Below are positions 48,101 through 59,700 of a DNA stretch of 64,000 bases, piece after piece. Source of the stretch: Siphonodentalium dalli. Taxonomy: Eukaryota > Mollusca > Scaphopoda > Gadilida > Siphonodentaliidae. The DNA is taken from assembly GCA_032622095.1 (NCBI GenBank), contig CP136062.1, positions 10,323,710 to 10,387,709 of the forward strand. The letters run 5' to 3'. The first letter of the stretch is position 1. Every line of letters starts with the position of its first letter. The notes beneath the pieces are model-generated. The model made no database searches. It saw only the letters and a program-made list of their open reading frames with translations, and was not told the DNA's origin. The translations under genes were made by a program, and so were the position numbers.

Positions 48101-51100
48101 AGATGAATGTCTTACATTACTGACCAAGCCTGATTATAGTGTGTTGATATTTGCATGAGGTTCCAAGAGAGTAAATTTAATGATGCTATCCCGCATGGTG
48201 GGCTAGCATCACTAAATTCACCCACTGGGATCCTCATTCAGCTTAGGCCTCAACTGCTACTGGGATCAGATTGAAGAGACCTAAGACACGATTGAAGTTC
48301 CCCAGTTGAAGTTGGTGATGTTCACCCATTAGTTACCTCGATTATGCAATTTATCATCTGCAAATTAGGGGATATAGAAACTGAACAGAAGGGAAAAAGT
48401 AACTGAAACAATGTTAATTTGAGACTATAGATACTTCCCAGAAAATGAGGCCTAAGCAGAATGAAGTCCCAGAGTGTGAATTTAGTGATGCTAGTGTTGG
48501 ATAGCAAATGTCAGACAAACTATATCCCCACTAGACCACCTCAGGTGCTATGCACCTAATCATGCTTCCATCTGTTTGAGGCTCCCTGTGGGTTAAATAT
48601 TAAAGTTTATCAGTGAGGTTTGAGATGGATGTCTTACATTACTAACCAAGCCTGATTATAGTGTGCCTGTCATTTGCAGAATGAGGTCCCCAGAGGGTGA
48701 ATTTAGTGACACTATCCCGCATAGCAGGCTAGCATCACTAAATTCACCCTATAAGGACCTCATTCTGCTTAGGCCTCATCTTCTCTGGAAAGTTTCTTTA
48801 TTATCAAATTTCTATAGAACTTAGAATCTATTTTTTTTTAGTTTAGTTTCTCTATATCGCCAAATTGGCAGACGACACATTGTATAATCGAGGTTCCCAA
48901 TGGGTGTACATCACAATATTCACCATTTGGGAACTTCAATCTGAGCATCGACGTATATTATATTAAATATAGATCGATGATCTGAGTCTATATCGCCCAT
49001 TGCAGGTGAGGCCTAAACAGAATGAGGTCCCCAGAGGGTGAATTTGGTGATGCTAGCCTGCTATGCGGGGTAGCATCACTAAATTCACCCTCTGGGGACC
49101 TCATTCTGCAAATGACAGGCACACTAAACTCAGGCTTGGTCAGTATTGTAAGACATCCATCTGAAACCTCACTGATAAAGTTGCACTACAGAGTGTCCTC
49201 TGCTCCTGTCTGTGTGGGGCTCACTATGGGTTAGACACACTATATCCAGGCTTGGTCAGTAATGTAAGACATCCATCTCAAACCTCACTGATAAAGTTTA
49301 ATGTTTAACCCACAGGGAGCCTCACACAGATGGAAGCATGCACTACAGAGTGTCCTCTGCTCCTGTCTGTGTGGGGCTCACTATGGGTTAGACACACTAT
49401 ATCCAGGCTTGGTCAGTAATGTAATACATCCATCTCAAACCTCACTGATCAAGTTTATTGTTTAACCCACAGGGAGCCTCACACAGATGGAAGCATGCAC
49501 TACAGAGTGTCCTCTGCTCCTGTCTGTGTGGGGCTCACTATGGGTTAGACACACTATATCCAGGCTTGGTCAGTAATGTTAGACATCCATCTCAAACCTC
49601 ACTGATAAAGTTTAATGTTTAACCCACAGGGAGCCTCACACAGATGGAAGCATGCACTACAGAGTGTCGTCTGCTCCAGTCTATGTGGGGCTCTCTATGG
49701 GTTAGACACTCTATATCCAAGCTTGGTCAGTAATGTAAGACATCCATCTCAAACCTCACTGATAAAGTTTAATGTTTAACCCACAGGGAGCCTCCCCCAG
49801 ATGGAAGCGTGCACCACAGTGTCATCTGCTCCAGTCTATGTGGGGCTCTCTATGGGTTAATTGTTGGAATATAAACTAAACTATGCACTTTGAAGTTTCT
49901 TTATTCAGGTAAGGAAGAATGTTCAGAGTGGGACCAAAATAACAATATAAGTAAATTATAGTTGATAAGCACTGAATCGGGAAATAGTGTTATTCAGTAA
50001 GGCACAACAACATTATAACCTCCCGTACAAACACTTGAGTGGAAAAAAGTAGATTGAGGAAGAAGGGGGGGGGGGGGTTAAAAACAAAACAAATATTCAG
50101 ACTTTTATAAACTTCCACCACTCCTGCATAGCGGACTAGCATCACTAAATTCACCTTCTTTGGATCTCATTCTGCTTAGCCCTCATCTTCTCTGAAAAGT
50201 TTCTTTATTATCAAATTTCTATAGAAACTTCTTCACATAGATTATATTTAGTTTTTAATTTAATTTCTCTGTATCCCCAAATTGACAGACGACACATTGC
50301 ATAATCGAGGTTCCCAATGGGTGTACATCATAATATTCACCATTTGGGAACTTCAATCTGAGTCTACTAGTATGTCTCACATAGCAGATGAGGCCATGCA
50401 GAATGAGGTGACCAGAGGGTGAATTTGGTAATGCTAGGCTGTTGTGTGGGATAGCGTCATTAATTCACCCTCTGGGGACCTCATTCTGCAAATAACATGC
50501 AACTCAGGCTTGTCGCGGTAATATGTTTTGTTCAATTTAAACAAATAATTTCTTCACTTAAAGGGGTACCATACACTAAATCCGGCCATTTATGGGACCA
50601 TCTCCTTTTATACTCAACAGAATATATGCAACAAATGAATGAATTTGAGCCATGGATTAGTGCAAAATACACTTTTGTGCTCAAAATACACTCGTGTGCT
50701 CAAAATACACTCATGTGCTCAAAATACACTCATGTGCTCAAATAATGATGCATACAATGTAACATGGTAATTATAATGAAATTATTAATGGAGTCATAAA
50801 TTCATTCCCTTATAATTACCATGTTGTAATTGGTCCCATAAATGGCCCGATTCAGTGTGGAGCTCCATGGTTCAGTGGTTAGCGTGTCGGACTTGTATTC
50901 GCTGTAAAGTTAAACACATCGATGTGGGTTCGCAGCGCGTTGCCGGTCATTGAGTCTCCACATAGCAGTGGCTTGGCTGCTTTGAGCGAAGTGCAATTGT
51001 CAGATTGCTCGCTGTTTCAAAACCCGCGCCAAGTTGTGACCCTTGAGCAAGGTCGCTCGTACTGTGTCGGCTTCGCATCACTCATGCGTTAAACAAGTAC

Positions 51101-53670
51101 CAGTCAGCTAGAGCAGCCGGTTCAATGACTCGGGTAATATTGTACCAAGCGTGTTAGAGTAAGTAATTGGTCATTATTATTATTATGAGTGTACAGTACC
51201 CGCCCTTTACCCAATAGAACGGCCCTGTGCCAATGCATTCTCTTATATATGCGAGTCGACCATAGGTCGCCTCGCATATATAAGAGAATGCATTGGCTTA
51301 ACACATTAAAAATTATAAAATTGTTAAAGAATGTAAGAAAAAATGGTAAAAAGTGTTAAAAAAATATTATTTTTAGGCCAATGCATTCTCTTATATATGC
51401 GAGGCGACCTATGGTCGACTCGCATACATAAGAGAATGCATTGGCACAGGGCATAACTGTAACCATCATAATGTGGTCAATGAACCGGTTCCAATGATAT
51501 CCATATGTGTATGGTTTTATTGAGACAGACCCAAGATAATTTAGGCTGTCGCAGCTTTATTTGGGCGTTTTTGGCCGGTTTGTTGGGTAAAGAGTTAAAA
51601 CAGTTGAAATAATGAGAAAAGATGATAACATAAATAAAAACAGCACATGATGCAGCTTCTAAAAGGAAAAACTTTATAAGTTCATATTCAAATCTTGTGA
51701 ACATTTGTTTAAATTTGTTTTGGACCTTTTTTATTGGGTCCAAACAGAAAAATACAAAAATATGCAAACAAGGACACATGACAATTTAATGGTGTCAATA
51801 TATTGTATCATGGAAATTCCTAATATCCATTTAATATGAAGAATTCGTAAATGCACTAAATAAGATTAATTAAAACATGGTTGAGCTGAAAATACTGTTG
51901 ATGGCAATGAGTAAGAGTTAAGAGTTTATAATGTTTCAATGTTCAATTCAAGTTGTGATGTTATAAAAACCATATAGATTTGAATGATGCGATACAGCCA
52001 CATGTATCAATCTGCAAATTAATCTACATGTAAAGTAGAAAGGATATACTGCAGTTGATATGCAAACACAGTCTCTCAGAAGATTCAAAGTACATATGAA
52101 GTGCATCACATATTGCTGAATTTGTATTAGAAACAACATGGGATACTCCACTAAGAAAATCTTTAGTACAAATTTCACAATTTAGGTCTTTCAATGTTAA
52201 TACTAAGAATTCACGTTGTCTATAAAATAATGGGCAAAAGACTATGTAGTGCTCAGGATCCTCATAAGCATAACAACAACTACAGCTTGGATCATCAATT
52301 AGAAATCTTTCATACTTACAGTAATGCTCTCAGTGAGAGCTTTCTGATGAATGGCAAAAAGCCATATTTCCGACTAAATCCTGAAAAGTTACCCATAATT
52401 CTGCTGTGGTTAAGGGGTCGATTACTTAGGGCATTACTGTATTTGGTATTTTTTACATTATTGGAAAAAAGTAATACGATAGACTCGTAAAATGGCTGTT
52501 GCCTGAAGGCTAAATGAGGGCTTATTAATCAGTAAAAACAATCACTTTTTAATATCTAATATATGCAGATGTAAGCACCCAGTTTTCAATGCTGATGATA
52601 TCTATGAATTTTAGCCATCATGAAAATCACATATGCACGTGTAAGACTCCAGCATCCATTATTTACAACCCAATGCTTGTTAAAGATGGCCAAGCCTTGG
52701 AATAGAGTGTCTGAGGTCTCCAGAGGGTGAATTTAGTTGAAATTGAAGGTGATGTTCACACATTAGTCACCTCGATTATGCAATTTATCTTCTGCAAATT
52801 GGGGGATAANNNNNNNNNNNNNNNNNNNNNNNNNNNNNNNNNNNNNNNNNNNNNNNNNNNNNNNNNNNNNNNNNNNNNNNNNNNNNNNNNNNNNNNNNNN
52901 NNNNNNNNNGCAAATTGGGGGATATAGAATGTGAAGACAAGTAACTTGTCTTAAAAAGGATAACCCTGTCTTATTTAATCTTATTTAGTGACTTAATACT
53001 TAATGATTATTAGGAATTTCCATGATACAAGATATATACACCATTAAATTGTCATGTGTCCTTGTTTGTCAAATTTTTGTATTTTTCTGTTTGGACCCAA
53101 TAAAATAGGCTGTGCCTGAGTTTTGGGTCCAATTCATTCAAGAGTTAATGTATAAATGTATTAAAAAAAAAAAGACAAGTAACTAAACACAATGATATAT
53201 TGAGACTATAGATACTTCCCAGAAGATGAGGCCTGAGCAGAATGAGGTCCACATAGGGTGACTTTGGTGATGCTAGCCCACTGTGTAGCATAGCATCACT
53301 AAATTCACCTTCTGGGGACCTCATTCTGCAAATGAGAGACACTATATCCAGACTTGGTGAGTAATGAAAGACATCCATCTCAAACCTCAATTATAAAGTT
53401 TAATGTTTAACCCACAGGGAGCCTCACACAGATGAAAGCATGCACTTAAAACTTATGACTTAAAACACCTTAGAATAAGAGAAATAATGTAATTCTAACT
53501 GCTAAACTGACTGCAGGCAGTTATCATGTTGTATTTTGATGCAAATGGGTGTCAGTCCCAGCTGTCAGTCCCGGGGGGGGGGGGGGGGACATTTTTTGGT
53601 GCGGGGGTGGGTGAGTCCCAACAAGGGTCGAAAGGAAAAAATAAGCATACAAGCCTGAACATTTTTTCCG

Positions 53671-53707
<37 letters not shown>

Positions 53708-56700
53708 ACCGCTGCTCTGGGTCACAATATAATTTTATAAATCCCAATTTCAAGACTAAACTTAGATATTTTGTGAATAAAATACAGATAAAACTGAAGA
53801 TTGTGTATATTATTTTCTTTTAACGCATTCTAAATTTGGGTGGGGGTCAGGTGAAACAAATATATTTTCAAATGTCGCCTCACATATTCACTGCAATAAT
53901 TTATGAATAAGAAATCTTTTACCAAGTATATATAAATTTATCTGAAAATATATACAACTTTATCTGATAATATATGCAAATATAAACACCCGATATTCAA
54001 TGCTGATATTCATATTGGAAGTAGGTTTTCTTTATTTCACTTCATTTAATACGTGGCACATATATTAAATAAGAATTTTAAGCAGATTCAACATTCTAAT
54101 GCAAACTTATTTTTGTTCGTCATTCGGAATTTATTTCTAATCTGACCTATAAATGAAACTGAACTTTTAAAAGAGCATCAGCCCTGAGGAAAAGATTGCC
54201 AGTCAACATTAAAGACGCTGTGCCAATGCATTCACTTATATATGCAAGTCGACCATAGGTCGCCTCGCATATATAAGAGAATGCATTGACCTAACAACTT
54301 TTATATTATTTTTTATAATAGTTAAAGAGAGTAAGAAATGTAAGAAAAAATTAGATTTTTTTTTTTAAGAAAAAATGATAAAAATTGTTAAAGAATGTAA
54401 GAAGAAATGATAAAAATTGATAAAAAATGATAAAATTGTTAAAGAATGTAAGAAATGATAAAAATTGATAAAAAATGATAAAATTGTTAAAGAAAAAATT
54501 TAAATAATTGTTATAGAATGTAATTATAAAAATAAAAATGATAAAATTGTTAAAGAATGTAAGAAAATGATAAAAAATGAATTGTTTTTTTGAAAGAATT
54601 TAAGAAAAATTGAAAAAAAATGATGTCGACTCGCATATATAAGATGATGCATTGGCACAGGGTCTTTAATGTGCTTCATCTGTCGTATATAAATTAATTA
54701 AATACGTCGCCTCGCATAGATAAGAGAATGCATTGGCCTAACAATTTTTTATCAATTTTTCTTACATTTTTTAACAAATTTTATCATTTTTTCTTATATT
54801 CTTTAACAATTTTATCATTTGTTATAATTTTTTCTTATATTCTATTATCAATTATATTAATTTTTTCTTACATTCTTTAACAATTTTTATATATATATAT
54901 CTTTAATTCCTCCTTAATAGAAGATCATAGAATACATGTACAATATATCATTGAAACAAATTAAAGAAATACAAGCAAAATGAACAACCCATAACCCAAA
55001 AGTGTTGTAGAACAAAAATACGGAAATAAAGACAAAAGCACCCCATCACATATATGCTAAACAGTCATCCTTAACCGCACACGTGTACAGTCGCGCCATA
55101 CCAACACAAAACCACATTCGAGCACAGTCACGCCAATTAGGTCAAAATAGAGACATTACCTTAACATAAAACACTCACACACAAGCATACACACACACAC
55201 ACGGAAAGAAAGAAAAAACAAACAAACAAACAAAACAAAAAAAAACAAAAACAAACAAACAAACAAAAAACAAAAACCTCAACTCAAACCCAACTCAAAC
55301 AAACTTACACACCAACACCCTTCCATACAGAGACTAGCAACAAAACACGCATAAATAGACACCTACATACATACTCCTGCAGGCTTGATAAGTGCAGCAC
55401 GGCACATGTGTTTATACTCGCCAAATTAGTTACATTTCGACAGATGGACGGACAAACCTAATTAAAACAAAAACAAACTAACACCAGAACACGTGTGAAC
55501 CTATGTAACTCGACAAAAATCTACATACACGCGATCAATCCACAATTAGTTTGTTAAACAAATGGTTCCAATTAGTTGACTGACTAGTTGATAGTGATTT
55601 TATCCATGATAAAAAAACAATTTTGGTGGAGAGTCCATATAGGAATTCCACTCGTACCAAAGACATTTAGTGGCTTTAATGAAAAAGCGCAACAAGTGAA
55701 TACTCCGTATAGGAATTAAGTCTAGAAGTTGATGTGGCATGTGGCCAAGAAACAAGGCAATTTGCTGATCTATGGGAAGATTGTCAATGTACTGATAAGC
55801 AACAACTGGAAACCTGTCAATGAATAAGTACCAAAATTTATTTCGTGATTCTGCGAGGGCAGGACAATCTATTAAAAAGTGTCGAGCGACATCAGTATAC
55901 ATAGTGTTACATGCACAACATTTGTTTGGATTGGTAGATGCATGAGTACACAACAACCACACAGCCAAATGAAAGTCCTCTTTGTCGTCGGGATATTTCC
56001 TACAAACATACCATAAGTATGACATATCTGGCCTAGCATGTACTAGTCGAAATCTCTGAAACGACAAATCGTTATAAACCCTTTCTAACCATTCTTGCTT
56101 CCAGAACAAGGATCCACGTTTAACTAAGAGCTTCCAATTAGATTTTGTAGGGAATGTGGCGGTTGACGCATACTCAAGCAGATATCGATCCAAACCAAAC
56201 TGTTGTAGAATCTGCTTCAAATCCCTGAAAAATGTACATGTATTTATGTGTGGATAAGGTTCGTTATGAACGAACTGTGTCAACCTGGCAATAAAATTTT
56301 TCTTAGTGGTCTTCTCAAGCGAGAGGTTACATAATGAGCATAACAGAGACAGTTTACGGCGATATATGTAATGCACCAGTGGTGGAGTACCCAACAAACC
56401 AAGAACCATATCAGTTCGCGTTCTAACGTGAAGACCTTGAATGTGCTTCAGACATAAGCGATGTGCACGTTCAAGGCGTTCACATTCTGTCTCATTTAAG
56501 CCAAATAGCAGTTCGCTGCCATATAGACCTTTAGGTATAATCACCGAATTATAAATTTTTAGAGAGCTCATTGGTGTTATTCCACCCGCGTAAATACCAA
56601 TGTTTGACAAAGCAAAATAAGTACTCCTCAGTTTAGAACATATTTTATCAACGAAAGATGCACTGAAATTGTGTTTACTGAGGGGAATACCCAAATGTGT

Positions 56701-59700
56701 AATACTATCGGTCTCTAAAATATTATGTGATCCGAGCTTCCATTGATTTGTGCGTTTCCGTGAATCACTGGTGGATTCGTTGAATACAATAACCTGCGTT
56801 TTTGACGGGTTGTATTTGTAACGCCATTTGGAACTGTATCTTACACACATATCAACTAACGATTGTAATCCTGAAGCAGTGAGTGAGAGTAGAACCATGT
56901 CATCAGCATGGGTAAGGCAGCAGCAATTAATACCATTCATTGTATAGCCGTATGATGAATTTTCAAGTTCGTAAAGTAAACTATCAATGTATAGGGAGTA
57001 GAGCAGAGGTGACACAGTACCCCCCTGCCTTGTTCCTTGTAGCATGGGAATCCAGCGTGATGTACAGTTTTTATGTCGAATACAACAATGCATATCAGAA
57101 AGTAAGACTTTAAACAATCTCCAAGATTTGCCTTGTATATGTTTTTGAAACAGTTGGAAGAGTAAACCGTTTAACCATACGGTGTCAAATGCTTTCCAGA
57201 CGTCCAAGGAGCAAGCAAACAAACGACTATGCTTCTCGGACGCATAGGAAATACATTCTGTGACCAGGAAAGAAGAAGTCATGCAGCTGATATCACGCTG
57301 AAATCCATTTTGCAAGGGATGAGTTTTTATTAATGATGGCGTATGAAGCTCCAGTCTTGTGAGAAGTAATCTTTCATATAGTTTATATATAACAGGCAGT
57401 AGGGTTATGGCCCTGTAACTATCAAAAGAGTTCTTCGGTTTAGGGCTACCCTTGTATAAAGAAAATATCAATCCACGCTTAGCTGCAGGTGGAATATATT
57501 CAAACTGCATAAAATAGTTGAAGAGGTGAGACAAGGCTGTAGCTAGGCTATCGCCGCCGTATATAATATGCTCATAGTTGATACCATCAAAACCAGAAGC
57601 CTTATTAAGATTAAGGCGGCGGTATAAGGATACTACTTCCATTCGAGTAACCGGAAAAGTAATGAGACTATCTAAAGGGCTTACACAACATGACTTTGCT
57701 TCGTTTGCGATAAATGTGTTTACATTTTCATAATGCTGATTATCAAAAGATGGGTCTGTTAACGGAACAGAAAAGATATCGCTAAAATAGTCTGCCCATG
57801 CTTCTGCTATCTCTTGAGAATCTCGTACAATAGTTCCATTGTGTTTGAAATGTGAACAGGACATGGTCCCTAATTTTTTACGTTTTGCGTTGAAAAGTCG
57901 AAAAAATGTATCTTGGTCTGATTCAGCGCATTCATCAATGCTGTTGTTAAAAGATTGTAGGTATTGCTTAGATGCCCTGCGATATTCACGCCTGAATATG
58001 CATTTAGCTTCTTTATAGCTGTGGTATAAACCAGCCGTGTCATTAACTGGTCTATCTGCTGCTATCCAGACTGATCTATAATACCTCATATTTTGATGCA
58101 GTGACTTGAGCTGCTGTGACCAGAATGGTTTCAAAAACTTCTTAAATTTCTTTTGAGGGATGTTGTTTTGTGCAGATGTAGTTATAGCTTGAACTATGCC
58201 ATCATAAAAAGAGTCTATATCGTTTTGATCTTTCGCAAAAGCATTTGGGAGTAGATATTTTAGATCAGCCTGGTAGCTAGCATGTGTCCACGTTTCTGTG
58301 CGGAATCTTTCCCAATTGAATGTATGCTTTAATTTATCATTATTTGGAATTTGAAATGATGTCACATTAGTATCCACACGGAGTATTAAAGAGCGATGAT
58401 TTGAAACATCCAAGGCATCGTCATCGTCTAAAACTCGACAGTCGATAATGGACTGCTTGAATGACTTATGTATGACGAAATGGTCTATTATTGACCCTGG
58501 AAAACCCATCGAAGGAACATGTGTTGCAAGAGACATGGAACATAAAGGCGAATTGTTTACAGAAAACAGGCCTCGACTATTCATAAATCCTTGAAATTAT
58601 ATTAATTTTTTCTTACATTCTTTAACAATTTTTATCATTTTTTATCACAATTTCTTACATTCTTTAACAATTTTTTTTATTTTTTTCTTACATTTTTTAA
58701 CAATTATAAAAAATAATATAAAATTTGTTAGGCCAATATATTCAAGATTATATATGCGAGGTAACCTATGGTCGACTCACATATATTAGAGAATGCATAG
58801 GCACAGGGTCTTCTAAATTAAAACATTCCAAGAGCTCCAGTCATGAAAGGGTTAAGCTTGTTTGACATTAGCTGTTGTCACAGAAACCTTGAATTACCAG
58901 TTTGAAACCTTGAATTACCAGTTTGAAAACCTTGAATTACCAGTTTGAAAACCTTGAATTACCAGTTTGAAAACCTTGAATTACCAGTTTGAAACCTTGA
59001 ATTAAGTTTGAAACCTTGAATTACCAGTTTGAAACCTTGAATTACCAGTTTGAAAATCTTGAATTCCCAGTTTGAAACCTTGAATGAATTGGCCTAGGAA
59101 AAAAATTATTTTGGGTTGAGAAACAAATCTCGAATGAAATATATGTATGAGCCAAACCTCGAGGTATCAAAATACCAGTTTCAGTTAACCTGGGTAACAT
59201 AATGTTTTGTGAACCTGGGAAATTTAGTACACAAAACCATGAGATGAAGACTAATTCAGCACTGTACAGTAATGCCCTAAATAATCGACTCCTTAACCAC
59301 AGCAGAATTATGGGTAATTTTCAGGATTTAGTCGGAAATATGGCTTGTTGCCATTCATCGGAAAGCTCTCACTGAGAATTCCAACAAGCCATATTTCTGA
59401 CTAAATCCTGAAATAATTACCCATAATTCTGCTGTGATTAAGGAGTCGATAATTTAGGGCAATACTGTAATTATTGTCTACTTGGGGAAAAATAGGGTAT
59501 ATATGCAATTACAAGGGCATCAGATGGCTGATGGAGTGTGTATATTACAATGATATAAGACACTCAGTCAGACGAACCGCTTGAAGTTTCATTCACAAAA
59601 AATCTTCAAATCAAAAGTTGGTACAGTTTGTGTTTCGAAAATCATGAATATTGTAAGTCTGCATGTAAATTTCAAGAATGCCTGGACGAAAATATCTCTA

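Noticed and set aside
53524-53753. Poly-Gly and poly-Pro ORFs
   Set aside because: Products of the G-run and C-run.
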